Of a DNA stretch of 64,000 nt, positions 36,301-44,866 are shown piece by piece (within the stretch, counting starts at the first letter, position 1; each line of letters opens with the position of its first letter). This stretch comes from Allobosea sp. TND4EK4 (GTDB lineage: Bacteria > Pseudomonadota > Alphaproteobacteria > Rhizobiales > Beijerinckiaceae): contig NZ_FTMO01000008.1 in the NCBI RefSeq assembly GCF_900156025.1, forward strand, positions 62,001 through 126,000. The letters are read 5' to 3'. Under the pieces are notes generated by a model. The model made no database searches, was not told the DNA's origin, and was given only the letters and a program-made list of their open reading frames with translations. The position numbers were made by a program, and so were the translations under genes.

Positions 36301-37805
36301 TGCTGCACTGGAATTCCACCTCCGGCAGCCCCTTCTACAAGGGTCCGGCCACGAACGAGACCGTCACGCTGGCGATCGACATTCCGCAGGGCGCCACCAA
36401 GGCCAATATCGCCTTCGACATGATGCAGTCCGGCAACAACTGGTGGTGGGCGCTCGACAACATCGTGGTCAAGGGCACGACGCCCGAGCCGCACGGCAAT
36501 GCCTTCGCCGGCATCGCCGATCCGGCCGCCTGGAACTTCTCGGTCGCCAATCAGGCGCCGGTCGGCACTCCCGGCGACGACGTGCTCACCGGCACGGCGG
36601 GCGCGGACGAGATCGTGGCGGGTCTCGGCGATGACGAGGTCTCCGCCGGTGCCGGCAACGACAGCGTGGATGGCGGCGAGGGCGACGACATGCTTGCCGG
36701 CGAGGATGGCGACGACCTCCTGAAGGGCGGCGTCGGCGACGACACGCTGCTCGGCGGGGGCGGCGCCGACACTCTCGTCGGCGGCGCCGATGACGACACG
36801 CTCGACGGCGGCGCGGGCATCGACACGGCCGATTACTCGGGCGACGGCGCTGGCGTCACGGTTGATCTCGCCGCTGGGGCGGCCGATGGCGACGCTACCG
36901 GAACGGATACGCTCGCGAACATCGAGAACGTCATTGGCGGAGCCGGGAACGACCTGATCAGCGGCGATGATCTCGCCAACCGCCTCGATGGCGGCGCCGG
37001 CAACGACACGCTGCAGGGCGGGGCGGGCGACGACCTGATCATTGCCGGCGCCGGCAACGACGTCGTCGACGGCGGCGCGGGTTTCGATACGCTCGATCTC
37101 TCGGCGGCGACGGGCCCTCTTTCGGTCGACTTCAACCGCGGCCTGGTCTCGGGCACCGGCATCGGCACCGAGAGCTTCAGTGGCATCGAGAAGCTGCTCT
37201 TCGGTGCCGGGGACGACATCGTCACCGGCGGCAATGGCAACGAGGCGCTCGATGGCGGCGCCGGCAACGATACGCTGAAGGGCGGCGCCGGCAACGACAC
37301 GCTCTCGGGCGGCGAGGGCCATGATGCGCTCGACGGCGGCTCGGGCGACGATGTCGTCGACGGCGGCCTCGGCAATGACGTGATCAAGGGCGGCTCCGGC
37401 ATCGACGCGATCACGGCCGGCGAGGGCAATGACGATGTCGATGCCGGCTCCGGCAACGACACGGTCCTGGCGGGTGCGGGCAATGACCTGGTCGATGCCG
37501 GCTCGGGCGACGACCGGATCGAGGGCGGCGCCGGCAACGACATCCTGACCGGCGGTTCCGGCCATGACGTCTTCGTCTTCGCGGCGGGTTTCGGCCAAGA
37601 TGCGATCAGCGACTTCAAGACGACGGGCTCGAGCTCGGACATGCTGGAGTTCGACATCGACCTCTTCGCCGATTTCGACGATGCGATGGGCGCGGCGGCC
37701 CAGATCGGCACCGACACCGTCTTCACCATCGACGCCGACACGAGCCTCATCCTCAAGGGCGTACAGCTCGCCAGCCTCGCCCAGGACGACTTCCGTTTCG
37801 TCTGA
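33318..37805 (+). CDS. Secreted RTX phosphodiesterase/alkaline phosphatase-like protein with duplicated inserted modules
   Basis: A 1495-residue secreted protein. Residues 1-280 form a type I phosphodiesterase/nucleotide pyrophosphatase-like domain: metal-binding Asp11 (VGLDGV), likely nucleophile Ser50 in TVSGPGWSTLLTG, then HLDDPDGVGH, VSTDHGR and GTGHGG for the second metal set. Residues about 285-1078 hold three Ig-like (Big_5) domains; the first and third are each interrupted by a 215-245-residue beta-rich module (LFSENFE ... GNNWWWAIDNI). Residues about 1082-1415 are glycine/aspartate RTX calcium repeats (GGAGNDTL type). The last 80 residues resemble a type I secretion tail. There is no N-terminal signal peptide, in keeping with type I export; no exporter genes are nearby. 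The substrate is probably an extracellular phosphate ester. Confidence 0.88.
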   Translation: MTKHVVFVGLDGVQYSELLQLGANGITNLDHLEGYAGGVQGSATQQGTVSGPGWSTLLTGVWANEHGITGNSNSPINPAVQSLFERIDSGIQGAKIASIVHWGDINTGHFGDETGLRDGSSIVDYEAHGISDAAVTQRGVDLITNEAPDFTFLHLDDPDGVGHSVGFGAAYDQQLKTTAAQVNDIMVAVAERMAANPGEEWMVIVSTDHGRNAAGTGHGGQSAGERQIFMASNVELSSSGAAAQTSVAATILDFLGLDATGVNGPSLLDKDAADIRAPYLLEARGDDLQNVPVDAPLTLILSERVQKGEGLITIHRASDGAVIETIDVGSDQVSISAGVVTVHPSAPLAIATGYYVNVDAGAFIDFAVGGAEAVRLFSENFEQLTADLQGYASATEKKDADTTDWTANAPDGWTIDNGTTPRGTMSGGTAAGGPQEFYGWTFHDKNAWIDTAYNQNRSQFTKGQGVVAVADPDEYDDIAASSGGGTSGILANGGYKTLLTTSAINVAGLVDNKATLTFDSSWRQETYQEARVIVTFDNGQTVELMHWNSGRAGAGGVFKADATNETVTLTIDIPEGATTATIGFDMVNAGNNWWWAIDNIAVDALRPGANDGNAFAGINDTTSWNFTTSSDTPLPQIVSVTPADDAGNVAPDAPLVITFDEAVRTGQGSIVIHRADGSIAETISVGSERVSIAGAVVTVHPGADLAYGTGYYVSIDAGAFVDLDTAQGNAFAGIDDAAAWNFTTAADKDAPDVASLAPADDAGNIAPNAALVVTFDEAVRKGTGTIVLHRADGSIVETIDVASDAVAIDGKTVTVQPGAALATGDYYVTVTAGAFEDLALTNEKVLFSENFEELTPLLHSYSSPTETVDSDPTDWTATLPEGWTHINGTPAGGPQEFFGWTFHDKEAWTATAGDQGRSGFTKGQGVVAVADGDEYDDGRSIGPNLYKTLLRTADFAVTGLQDNKATLTFDSSWLPEEPQEVRLVVTFDNGATAELLHWNSTSGSPFYKGPATNETVTLAIDIPQGATKANIAFDMMQSGNNWWWALDNIVVKGTTPEPHGNAFAGIADPAAWNFSVANQAPVGTPGDDVLTGTAGADEIVAGLGDDEVSAGAGNDSVDGGEGDDMLAGEDGDDLLKGGVGDDTLLGGGGADTLVGGADDDTLDGGAGIDTADYSGDGAGVTVDLAAGAADGDATGTDTLANIENVIGGAGNDLISGDDLANRLDGGAGNDTLQGGAGDDLIIAGAGNDVVDGGAGFDTLDLSAATGPLSVDFNRGLVSGTGIGTESFSGIEKLLFGAGDDIVTGGNGNEALDGGAGNDTLKGGAGNDTLSGGEGHDALDGGSGDDVVDGGLGNDVIKGGSGIDAITAGEGNDDVDAGSGNDTVLAGAGNDLVDAGSGDDRIEGGAGNDILTGGSGHDVFVFAAGFGQDAISDFKTTGSSSDMLEFDIDLFADFDDAMGAAAQIGTDTVFTIDADTSLILKGVQLASLAQDDFRFV

Positions 37806-37831
37806 CAGATCGGGACGACCGGCTAAATGGG

Positions 37832-37860
37832 AAGGGCGCCGCAAGGCGCCCTTCTTGTTT
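37832..37860 (+). terminator. Rho-independent terminator after the RTX phosphodiesterase gene
   Basis: A 9-bp stem AAGGGCGCC / GGCGCCCTT with a GCAA tetraloop, followed by CTTGTTT, 27 bases after the stop codon. Confidence 0.85.
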
Positions 37861-38134
37861 CGTGTGTCCCGGCGTGACGCGTGCTTGCAGATGGCGAGCA
37901 CTGTGGCGCGTATGATCTGAGGACAGAGCCGAGGCCCCAGCGCATCATGATCGGCGCCACGCAACCCGAGGCTCATTGCACAGCCAGACTCTCGAAAAAG
38001 GGGCTGTTCCCCTCGTATCGTGCGTATCTGAGGTTTGCCGAACCCGTGACGCCCGGAAGCCTATCGGCCTCGGCCGGAATCGGCGCCACGCCTTCGCGCG
38101 CGCCGGATGGGTGCGCCGACATCCGCCGGCAGGG

Positions 38135-39040
38135 CTAGGCCTGTGGTTTCCTGAAATGCACCGCCAGGGTGCGCAGCAGGGCGTCGACCGCCGGCATCAG
38201 CCTGACATTGGCCGCGCTGAAGAGATGCACTTCCGAGGCTTCAAAGATGTCGAGAGCCATGTCTGCACATCCGACCAGCCCTGCGCGGCATTCGATCTCC
38301 ACGCCCTTCTCGGCCAGGATGCTCACGCCGCAATGGGTGAACACGTAAGTGTTGAGCGCGGTCAACGAACTGGTTTCAAAGCCTGGCTCGAGCTTGACGC
38401 CTTCGACGTATTCCGCGCGCTGCACAAGCTTGCGAAGGCCGTAACCCGCCATCATCAATCCGATCGGATATGGAACGAGATCGGCCAGTGTGAGTTTCGC
38501 CCGCCGCTGCAACAACGGATGATGCGGGGCTGCGACCAGCTTCACCGGCACCCGGCGCCGCGCCCACAGCTTCAGCTGCGGGGCGGGTGTCGGGTTGAAG
38601 GCCAGCCCGATGTCGAGCCGCCCCTCCTGCAAACGGGAAATGATCTCGTCCACCGACAACGTCTCGATCCTGACCCGCACGCCCGGATGCGCGCGCATGA
38701 ATTCGCCGACCGGGCCGGTGACCAATTCGGTGACATAACCTTCACCAACGCCGAGCCTGACAAGGCCGGCCTGGGCGCCCCGCATGGCGGCGATCCTCGC
38801 CGCCAGCGATGCTGCTCCCTGCTGCTGATCCTCAAAATAGGCGCTGATCGCCGTGGCGACCGGCGTCGGGGTCAGAATGCGTCCGCGCCTCTCGAAGAGC
38901 GGCAGGCCGATATCGGCGGCCGCACGCGCGATGTGCCGGCTGACGGCCGCGGGGTCGATGTTCATCGCCTCGGCGGCCGATCTGACGCCGCCTTCCTTGA
39001 CGACGAAATACACGGCTTCGCAGCGCTTCCTGTCCAGCAT
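38135..39040 (-). CDS. LysR family transcriptional regulator
   Basis: A 301-residue regulator. The start at 39040 (MLDRKRCEAVYFVVKEGGVRS) is chosen because the winged helix begins at once; a longer opening to 39331 crosses the divergent gene. The helix-turn-helix region is AAEAMNIDPAAVSRHIARAAADIG, and the C-terminal half is a periplasmic-binding-like effector domain (VRLGVGEGYVTELV, DIGLAFNPTP). It is divergent from a binding-protein and M81-peptidase gene pair, the classic arrangement for a LysR regulator and its target. The effector is likely linked to the substrate taken up by that pair. Confidence 0.92.
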   Translation of the reverse strand: MLDRKRCEAVYFVVKEGGVRSAAEAMNIDPAAVSRHIARAAADIGLPLFERRGRILTPTPVATAISAYFEDQQQGAASLAARIAAMRGAQAGLVRLGVGEGYVTELVTGPVGEFMRAHPGVRVRIETLSVDEIISRLQEGRLDIGLAFNPTPAPQLKLWARRRVPVKLVAAPHHPLLQRRAKLTLADLVPYPIGLMMAGYGLRKLVQRAEYVEGVKLEPGFETSSLTALNTYVFTHCGVSILAEKGVEIECRAGLVGCADMALDIFEASEVHLFSAANVRLMPAVDALLRTLAVHFRKPQA

Positions 39041-39055
39041 TCCGGCCGACCCGAC

Positions 39056-39074
39056 TGTTGACGTTCCGGCAACA
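39056..39074. promoter_or_regulatory. Candidate LysR operator in divergent promoter region
   Basis: TGTTG and CAACA arms are separated by nine bases (TGTTG-N9-CAACA), just upstream of the LysR start and 121 bases before the divergent binding-protein gene. The T-N11-A style dyad fits a LysR site; binding is not tested. Confidence 0.5.
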
Positions 39075-39194
39075 ATTTTATCCCGCGCTGTCGTTGATGG
39101 ATAGAGCGGCGCCGCCCTAGCTTCACGGCTGAAAAGCGACAGGCGCAGCATAGCGCCGCCTTTTCCGCGGCACTTCAACGATAAGGGGATTGCG

Positions 39195-40775
39195 ATGAGG
39201 CGTAGAACATTCCTGGCGGCCGGCGCCAGCTTTGCCGCGGGACTCGCCGCTCCGGCCTTGGCCCAATCCAAGACGAGCGTGCTCAAATTCGTGCCGGAGG
39301 CAGACCTCACGGTCGTTGATCCGGTCTTCACGACGGCCTACGTCACGCGAAACCATGCGCTGCTGATCTGGGACCAGCTTTACGGCCTCGATTCAAATCT
39401 TCAGCCACAGCCACAGATGGTGGCAGGGCATACGGTCGAGGATGACGGCAAGCGCTGGACTTTCACGCTGCGGCCGGGCTTGCGCTTCCATGACGGCGAG
39501 CCTGTCCGTGGGCGCGACTGCGTCGCATCGATCAAGCGCTGGGCCGAGCGCAATGCGGAAGGCGGGCTGCTGATGTCGCGTGTCGCCGAGATATCGGCTC
39601 CCGCGGACGACCGCTTCGTGATCAGGCTGGAGAAGCCCTTCGCCGGCATCCTGAACGCGCTCGGACGGCTCGGGCCTCCCGCCTTGCTGATCATGCCGGA
39701 GCGGCTGGCCAAGACGCCCTCGACCGAGCAGATCAAGGAGATCATCGGCTCGGGCCCCTATCGCTGGAACGCCGCCGAGCGCGTCGTCGGTGCCCGCACC
39801 GTCTACGACCGCAACGTCGACTACGTGCCGCGCCCCGATGGCACCCCGAGCTGGGCCGCCGGCCCCAAGGTGCCTCACATCGATCGGATCGAATGGCTGG
39901 TGATGCCCGATTCCGGCACGGCGATGAATGCGCTGCGCAGCGGCGAGGTCGACTGGTGGGAGAACCCGCCCAACGACCTGCTGCCGGTGCTTGCCGATTC
40001 GCCGCGCCTGTCGATCCGCCGCAGCAGCCCCCTTGGCCTGCTGGGCACGGGGGTCTTCAACCACCTGCATGCGCCGTTCGACAATCCGTCGATCCGCCGC
40101 GTGGTGCTGGAGGCTTTTTCGCAGGAAGACTGCATGGCCGCCGCCGCGGGCGATCCCAATCAGTGGCGCGCCGGCGTCGGGGTGTTCCCCCCGGATACGC
40201 CGATGGCCAATGATGCCGGGCTGGAGGCGATGACCAAGCCTCGTGACCTGGCGGCGTCGCGCAAGGCCCTGCAGGCCGCAGGCTACAAGGGCGAGCGCGT
40301 CGTGCTGATGGCGGCATCCGACAACCCCGTCCTCTCTGCCATCGGAGAAGTCGCCAACGACGTGCTGCGCAAGCTCGGCATGGATGTCGACTACGTCGTG
40401 ACGGACTGGGGGACGCTGGTGCAGCGTCGCGCCAACAAGGGAGCCCCCAGCGCCGGCGGATGGAGCATGTTCAACACCACCTGGAACGGGATGGACCTGG
40501 CAAATCCCGGTGTCAGCCAGATGCTGCGCGCCTCGGGCACACAGACCTATTTTGGCTGGCCGGACATTCCGGAGCTGGAGAAGCTGCGCCTCGCCTGGAT
40601 CGACTCGCCCGACGAGGCGGAGCGCAAGAAGCTCGCAAGGGATATCCAGACCGTGGCACTGCGCGAAGCCGTCTACATCCCGACGGGCCAGTTCTTTAAT
40701 CACACGGCCTATTCGAAGCGGCTCGTCGATGTTCCCGAAGGTATCTCCGCCTTCTGGGGCGCCCGGTTCGCCTGA
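39195..40775 (+). CDS. ABC transporter substrate-binding protein, family 5 (DppA/OppA-like)
   Basis: A 526-residue periplasmic binding protein. The N-terminus RRRTFLAAGASFAAG has a twin-arginine-like motif and a hydrophobic core ending in APALAQ. The mature part has the family-5 pattern: LTVVDPVFTTAYVTRNH, then DDGKRWTFTLRPGLRFHDGEPV, and a large third domain. Family 5 proteins bind peptides, nickel chelates or opines. The start follows an AAGGGG ribosome site. An M81 peptidase gene follows 62 bases later, and the LysR regulator is divergent. No permease or ATPase genes are present, so it must use a transporter encoded elsewhere. Confidence 0.92.
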   Translation: MRRRTFLAAGASFAAGLAAPALAQSKTSVLKFVPEADLTVVDPVFTTAYVTRNHALLIWDQLYGLDSNLQPQPQMVAGHTVEDDGKRWTFTLRPGLRFHDGEPVRGRDCVASIKRWAERNAEGGLLMSRVAEISAPADDRFVIRLEKPFAGILNALGRLGPPALLIMPERLAKTPSTEQIKEIIGSGPYRWNAAERVVGARTVYDRNVDYVPRPDGTPSWAAGPKVPHIDRIEWLVMPDSGTAMNALRSGEVDWWENPPNDLLPVLADSPRLSIRRSSPLGLLGTGVFNHLHAPFDNPSIRRVVLEAFSQEDCMAAAAGDPNQWRAGVGVFPPDTPMANDAGLEAMTKPRDLAASRKALQAAGYKGERVVLMAASDNPVLSAIGEVANDVLRKLGMDVDYVVTDWGTLVQRRANKGAPSAGGWSMFNTTWNGMDLANPGVSQMLRASGTQTYFGWPDIPELEKLRLAWIDSPDEAERKKLARDIQTVALREAVYIPTGQFFNHTAYSKRLVDVPEGISAFWGARFA

Positions 40776-40837
40776 CCCGAAAAGCGAATCCGTCAGCATC
40801 TTTAGCGAACTGAGCGCGCAGCGCTCGAGGATCTGTC

Positions 40838-42301
40838 ATGCGCGTGGCTCTTGCCCAAGTCTCCCATGAGACCAATACCTTCTCGAGCGAACTGACGGAC
40901 AAGGCGGCCTTCAGCCTGCGGTCCTGGGTCGAAGGCGACGAACTTCTCGCACGCCATCGTGGCGTGCGGGACTATATCGGCGGCATGATCGACGAGGCCG
41001 AGCGGATCGGCGGAATCGAGCTCTTGCCGACCTTCGGTGCCATCACGTCGCCCTCCGGCTATATCCGCGCCGAGACGTGGAACGAGATCAAGGCGAAGGT
41101 CGTCGAGAGCATCGGGCGGCTTGGCCCGATCGATGCGATCTGCCTCGAACTGCACGGTGCCGGCGTCGCCGAGAATGCCGATGATATCGAGGGCGATCTG
41201 CTGCGGGCCCTGCGCAACGCCTTCGGGCAGGAGATCCCGATCGTCGCGACGCTCGATCTGCACGGCAACATGACCGAGCGCATGATCGACAATGCGACGA
41301 TGCTGTTCTGCGTGAAGGAATACCCGCATATCGACATGTACGAGCGGGGACAGGACGCGATCCGTCATCTCGACATGATGATGAAGGGGCGGCTGGATCC
41401 CCGCATGGCGCTGGTCCGCCTGCCGATGGTCATGCCCACGACCACGACGTTCCATGGTCCGTTGAAGGCGGTGAATGAACGCTGCGCCGAATGGGAGGCC
41501 AGGGCCGGAATGGTGCACTGCGCCGCCTTCCACGGCTTTCCCTATGCCGACACCTCGGCCGGCTGCGTGTCCGTCCTGGCCATCGCCGATGGCGACTGGC
41601 ACCTGGCCATGTCGGCGGCCCGCGACGTCGCCGACCTGATCTGGGGCATGCGGCACTCGCTGCTGATCGACCTGCCGGGTGCCGAAGAAGGGCTCGACAT
41701 CGCCCTCGGCCATGACGCGGAGCCGGTGATCGTCAACGAGACCTCGGACAATCCCGGCGCCGGTGCGCCCGGTGACGGCACCGGCCTGCTCGCGGCGATG
41801 ATCAAGCGTGACGCGCCACGCACCTGCTTCGTGCATATGGCGGACGCCGAGGTCGTCGCGGCGGCTCACAAGGCCGGGGAAGGCAGCACCATCGCCGTCG
41901 CGCTCGGCGGCAAGGCCGACCGCCTGCATGGCGAGCCGCTTTCGGTCGAGGCGAAAGTCGTCCTCAACACCCGTTGCCGGTTCGTCGCGAGTTCCCCGAT
42001 GGGCAAGGGCGGCCAGCGCGATCTCGGGCTGTCGACGCGTCTGCGGATCGGAAATGTCGATGTCGTCGTGACCGAGCTGAAATCCCAGCTGCTCGACGAC
42101 GAGATGATGAAGATCCACGGCATGAAGATGGCCGACTACAAGGTGATCGCCATCAAATCGAGCCAGCACTTCCGCGCCTTCTTCGAGCCCGTCGCTGCTC
42201 GTATCGTGACCGTGGACACGCCAGGGATCGCCACGTTCAAGTTCGAACGCTTCGACTACAAGACCGCGACGCGATACCTTTTCCCTCTCAGCGCGCCCTG
42301 A
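40838..42301 (+). CDS. M81 family metallopeptidase (MlrC-like)
   Basis: A 487-residue enzyme of the MlrC family, named for the last enzyme of microcystin breakdown. The N-terminus VALAQVSHETNTFSSE and the ELHGAGVAENADDIEGDLL block carry the expected His/Asp/Glu zinc ligands; CVKEYPHIDMYERG and SDNPGAGAPGDGT are further family marks. It sits behind a family-5 binding protein. In many soil bacteria this pairing recurs with peptide-type ABC transporters, so it probably processes an imported peptide or amide. The natural substrate is unknown; microcystin is unlikely without mlrA. Confidence 0.9.
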   Translation: MRVALAQVSHETNTFSSELTDKAAFSLRSWVEGDELLARHRGVRDYIGGMIDEAERIGGIELLPTFGAITSPSGYIRAETWNEIKAKVVESIGRLGPIDAICLELHGAGVAENADDIEGDLLRALRNAFGQEIPIVATLDLHGNMTERMIDNATMLFCVKEYPHIDMYERGQDAIRHLDMMMKGRLDPRMALVRLPMVMPTTTTFHGPLKAVNERCAEWEARAGMVHCAAFHGFPYADTSAGCVSVLAIADGDWHLAMSAARDVADLIWGMRHSLLIDLPGAEEGLDIALGHDAEPVIVNETSDNPGAGAPGDGTGLLAAMIKRDAPRTCFVHMADAEVVAAAHKAGEGSTIAVALGGKADRLHGEPLSVEAKVVLNTRCRFVASSPMGKGGQRDLGLSTRLRIGNVDVVVTELKSQLLDDEMMKIHGMKMADYKVIAIKSSQHFRAFFEPVAARIVTVDTPGIATFKFERFDYKTATRYLFPLSAP

Positions 42302-42386
42302 TCGGATGCGGTGCCGGCCCTGAGGGCGCGGGCCGGGCCAAGTCCGGGCTGCTTCGCGTGCTCGAGAGCGCCCCGGCGATCGACTG

Positions 42387-43655
42387 CTAAGGGCGGTTAT
42401 GCCGTTCGATCGCGGCCCGGGCGACCGCCTCGCCGAGTTCGCGCAGGATCGCTCTGTCCTCGTCCAGGGCCAGTGCGGCGTCAGCCCGCTTCAGCGCCAA
42501 TCGCGAATGGCGAGCGGCGTTTCGCGCGAAGGCCGGGGGCCCAAGCTGGCATAAGGAGAGCAGGGCCTTCTGAAGCCGCATCCCGACCTCGACAATGGCC
42601 GCGCCATCGCGGGCGATCGGATTGAAGAGGTCATCGAACAGATCGTCCGGACTCATGTCGGCAGCGAAGAGGCGAGGATACGCGATCGCTTTCGTCTCAT
42701 CGGTGGGGCCGGCCGCTATCGCGAGGAGCCGGACCGCCCGCCCGATGACATCGATCGCAGTGCCGGGATCATTGATCGCCGGCGATAGCGCGCGCGAGGC
42801 GATTTCAGCCAGCACCGCCGCGCCGAACCTCGGATCCTGATCGAACGAGCGTGTATCCTCGATGGTGAAGCAGCCTTCGACCGGGTCCGCCAGATCGCAG
42901 GCGCCTTCTGCGTCGATCCAGGCGAGGGGTCGGCTGGGGTCGACGAAGGCTCCCGGCGACACTGCGAGGATGATCCGAGCTTCATTCGCGTCGGCGAGAT
43001 CGGACAGCGCGCCGACATCGATATGCTGAACGTAACCGATGCGCTCGCTGCAAACCGCTGTCGAGGATGCCGGCGGGTCAATCGGAGCACGGCCGCCGAG
43101 ATGAGGCGTTTCAAACCGCAGCCTCATGGCCTTCGCCGCCGCCGCCTCGACGCGTGCGGTCGTCTCCGTAACCCGGCCCAATCTCGACAGATGGTCGATC
43201 CACCGCAGCAGCGTCACGACGATCAGGGCGATGACGAGGATCGTGACGGCAAACAGGACGACCCGCCCGGCCTCGCCATAGGCCCCGGTACTCAAGGCGA
43301 TGATGCCGACAAGGCTGAAGAGAAATGACCCAAGGAACGTCGACAGGACGTTCTGTGTCGTGGAATCCTCCATGATGAGCGTGGTCGCCCGCGGCGTGAC
43401 GTTGCTGGTGGCCGCCGAGTAGGCAGAGACCATCGTGCTCAAGGAGAAGGTCGTCACGGCCAGCATGCTCGATGCGATGATGCCGAGGATGTTGTCGACA
43501 GCGTCCGCGCCGATCTTGGTGGGCAGGTCCCGCGGGATGTAGGGCTCGACGACGATGGCGATCAGCGCGGTCGCTGCGGCCAGAAGCGAAAACATGGTCG
43601 CGCGGAACCATGTCCTGCGGAGGATCCGCGACAGGAGCCAAAGCCATTTCGACAT
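42387..43655 (-). CDS. DUF2254 membrane protein
   Basis: A 422-residue inner-membrane protein. The start at 43655 (MSKWLWLLSRILRRTWFRAT) fits the family better than the upstream one. About four N-terminal membrane helices span residues 15-150 (MFSLLAAATALIAIVV, ASSMLAVTTFSLSTMVSA, FLGSFLFSLVGIIALS, VVLFAVTILVIALIVV). A cytoplasmic or periplasmic domain of about 250 residues follows, with conserved DPRFGAAVLAEIASRALSPAINDPGTAIDV. This is the DUF2254 signature. The function is unknown; the family is thought to be a channel or stress protein without proof. The gene is divergent from the TAXI-TRAP operon. Confidence 0.9.
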   Translation of the reverse strand: MSKWLWLLSRILRRTWFRATMFSLLAAATALIAIVVEPYIPRDLPTKIGADAVDNILGIIASSMLAVTTFSLSTMVSAYSAATSNVTPRATTLIMEDSTTQNVLSTFLGSFLFSLVGIIALSTGAYGEAGRVVLFAVTILVIALIVVTLLRWIDHLSRLGRVTETTARVEAAAAKAMRLRFETPHLGGRAPIDPPASSTAVCSERIGYVQHIDVGALSDLADANEARIILAVSPGAFVDPSRPLAWIDAEGACDLADPVEGCFTIEDTRSFDQDPRFGAAVLAEIASRALSPAINDPGTAIDVIGRAVRLLAIAAGPTDETKAIAYPRLFAADMSPDDLFDDLFNPIARDGAAIVEVGMRLQKALLSLCQLGPPAFARNAARHSRLALKRADAALALDEDRAILRELGEAVARAAIERHNRP

Positions 43656-43886
43656 CGCTGATCCGATACCCGGTTGCGTCGCTGCGTCGATGCTGAACCC
43701 CGCACAGGGCCGCAAGTTCGAGGTCGCGACGGCATGTCAGACCGATCGCGGCGTTTCCTGCCCGGCCGTTCGGCCGGCATCGGCTCCGGCATCAGCATCA
43801 ACCGAAGCCCTGCGGACTGTGCAGCGGGTTTACAACCGGAGATAATCGGTTAGGCCTTGGAACGAATGACATAAGGGAGGACTTCG

Positions 43887-44840
43887 ATGCGAACCAAACT
43901 GGTTGCCCTATCCGCTGCCGCCTTGATGGCACTGTCGCCGGTCTCGGCACGTGCCGAACAGTTCATCAACATCCTGACGGGCGGAACCTCGGGCGTCTAT
44001 TATCCGATGGGTGTCGCGCTCTCGAAGATCTATGGCGACAAGATCAAGGACGTGCGCCCGACCGTGCAGGCGACGAAGGCTTCCGTCGAGAACCTGGTCC
44101 TGCTGCAGCAGGGCAAGGGCGAGATCGCCTTCACGCTCGGCGATTCGCTCGATGCAGCCTGGAAGGGCGACGAGGAGGCCGGCTTCAAGGCGCCGCTGAA
44201 GAAGCTGCGCGGCGTTACCGCCATCTATCCGAACTACGTCCAGATCGTCGCCTCGAAGGACAGCGGCATCAAGACGTTGGCCGATCTCAAGGGGAAGCGG
44301 CTCTCGGTCGGTGCGCCCAAATCCGGGACCGAGCTCAACGCCCGTGCGATCCTGGCCGCCGCCGGGCTGTCCTACAAGGACCTCGGAAAGGTCGAGTACC
44401 TGCCCTTCGCTGAATCGGTCGAGCTGATGAAGAACCGCCAGCTCGACGCCACGCTGCAATCGGCGGGGCTGGGTGTCGCTTCCCTTCGCGATCTGGCGAC
44501 ATCGGTCGAGATCACCGTCGTCGAGGTGCCGGCTGCGACGGTCGACAAGGCCGGGGCTCCCTTCGTCAAGGCGACGATCCCCGCGAACACCTATGGCGGC
44601 CAGACGGCGGCCGTGCAGACGGCGGCTGTGGTGAACTACCTCGTGTCGCATCAGGGCGTCAGCGACGACCTCGTCTACGCCATGACCAAGGCGATGTACG
44701 AGAACCTCGGCGATCTCGCCGCCGCCCATGCGGCCGGCAAGTCGATCAAGCTCGAGAACGCGCTGCAGGGGATGCCGATCCCGATTCATCCGGGCGCGGC
44801 GAAGTACTTCAAGGAAAAGGGGCTGAAGGTCGGCTCCTGA
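43887..44840 (+). CDS. TAXI family TRAP transporter substrate-binding protein
   Basis: A 317-residue periplasmic binding protein with a Sec signal (LVALSAAALMALSPVSARA). The mature part starts FINILTGGTSGVYYPMGVALS, the usual opening of TAXI proteins, and carries VQATKASVENLVLLQQGKGE and SVGAPKSGTELNARAIL. TAXI proteins deliver organic acids such as glutamate or 2-oxoglutarate to TRAP permeases. A strong ribosome site (GGGAGGA) precedes the ATG. A hairpin with a T-run follows before the permease gene, which would make the binding protein more abundant than the permease. The ligand is unknown. Confidence 0.95.
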   Translation: MRTKLVALSAAALMALSPVSARAEQFINILTGGTSGVYYPMGVALSKIYGDKIKDVRPTVQATKASVENLVLLQQGKGEIAFTLGDSLDAAWKGDEEAGFKAPLKKLRGVTAIYPNYVQIVASKDSGIKTLADLKGKRLSVGAPKSGTELNARAILAAAGLSYKDLGKVEYLPFAESVELMKNRQLDATLQSAGLGVASLRDLATSVEITVVEVPAATVDKAGAPFVKATIPANTYGGQTAAVQTAAVVNYLVSHQGVSDDLVYAMTKAMYENLGDLAAAHAAGKSIKLENALQGMPIPIHPGAAKYFKEKGLKVGS

Positions 44841-44866
44841 GAGCCTTTCAGCGTCGGCATCTCTCC

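Noticed and set aside
36560..37560. Dense short repeats that could suggest a CRISPR or minisatellite
   Set aside because: The repeats are in frame, vary at third positions and encode RTX calcium nonapeptides; no constant repeat/spacer pattern exists.
34029..37976. A 1315-codon open frame antisense to the RTX phosphodiesterase
   Set aside because: It is a shadow of the glycine/aspartate repeats and catalytic domain on the plus strand.
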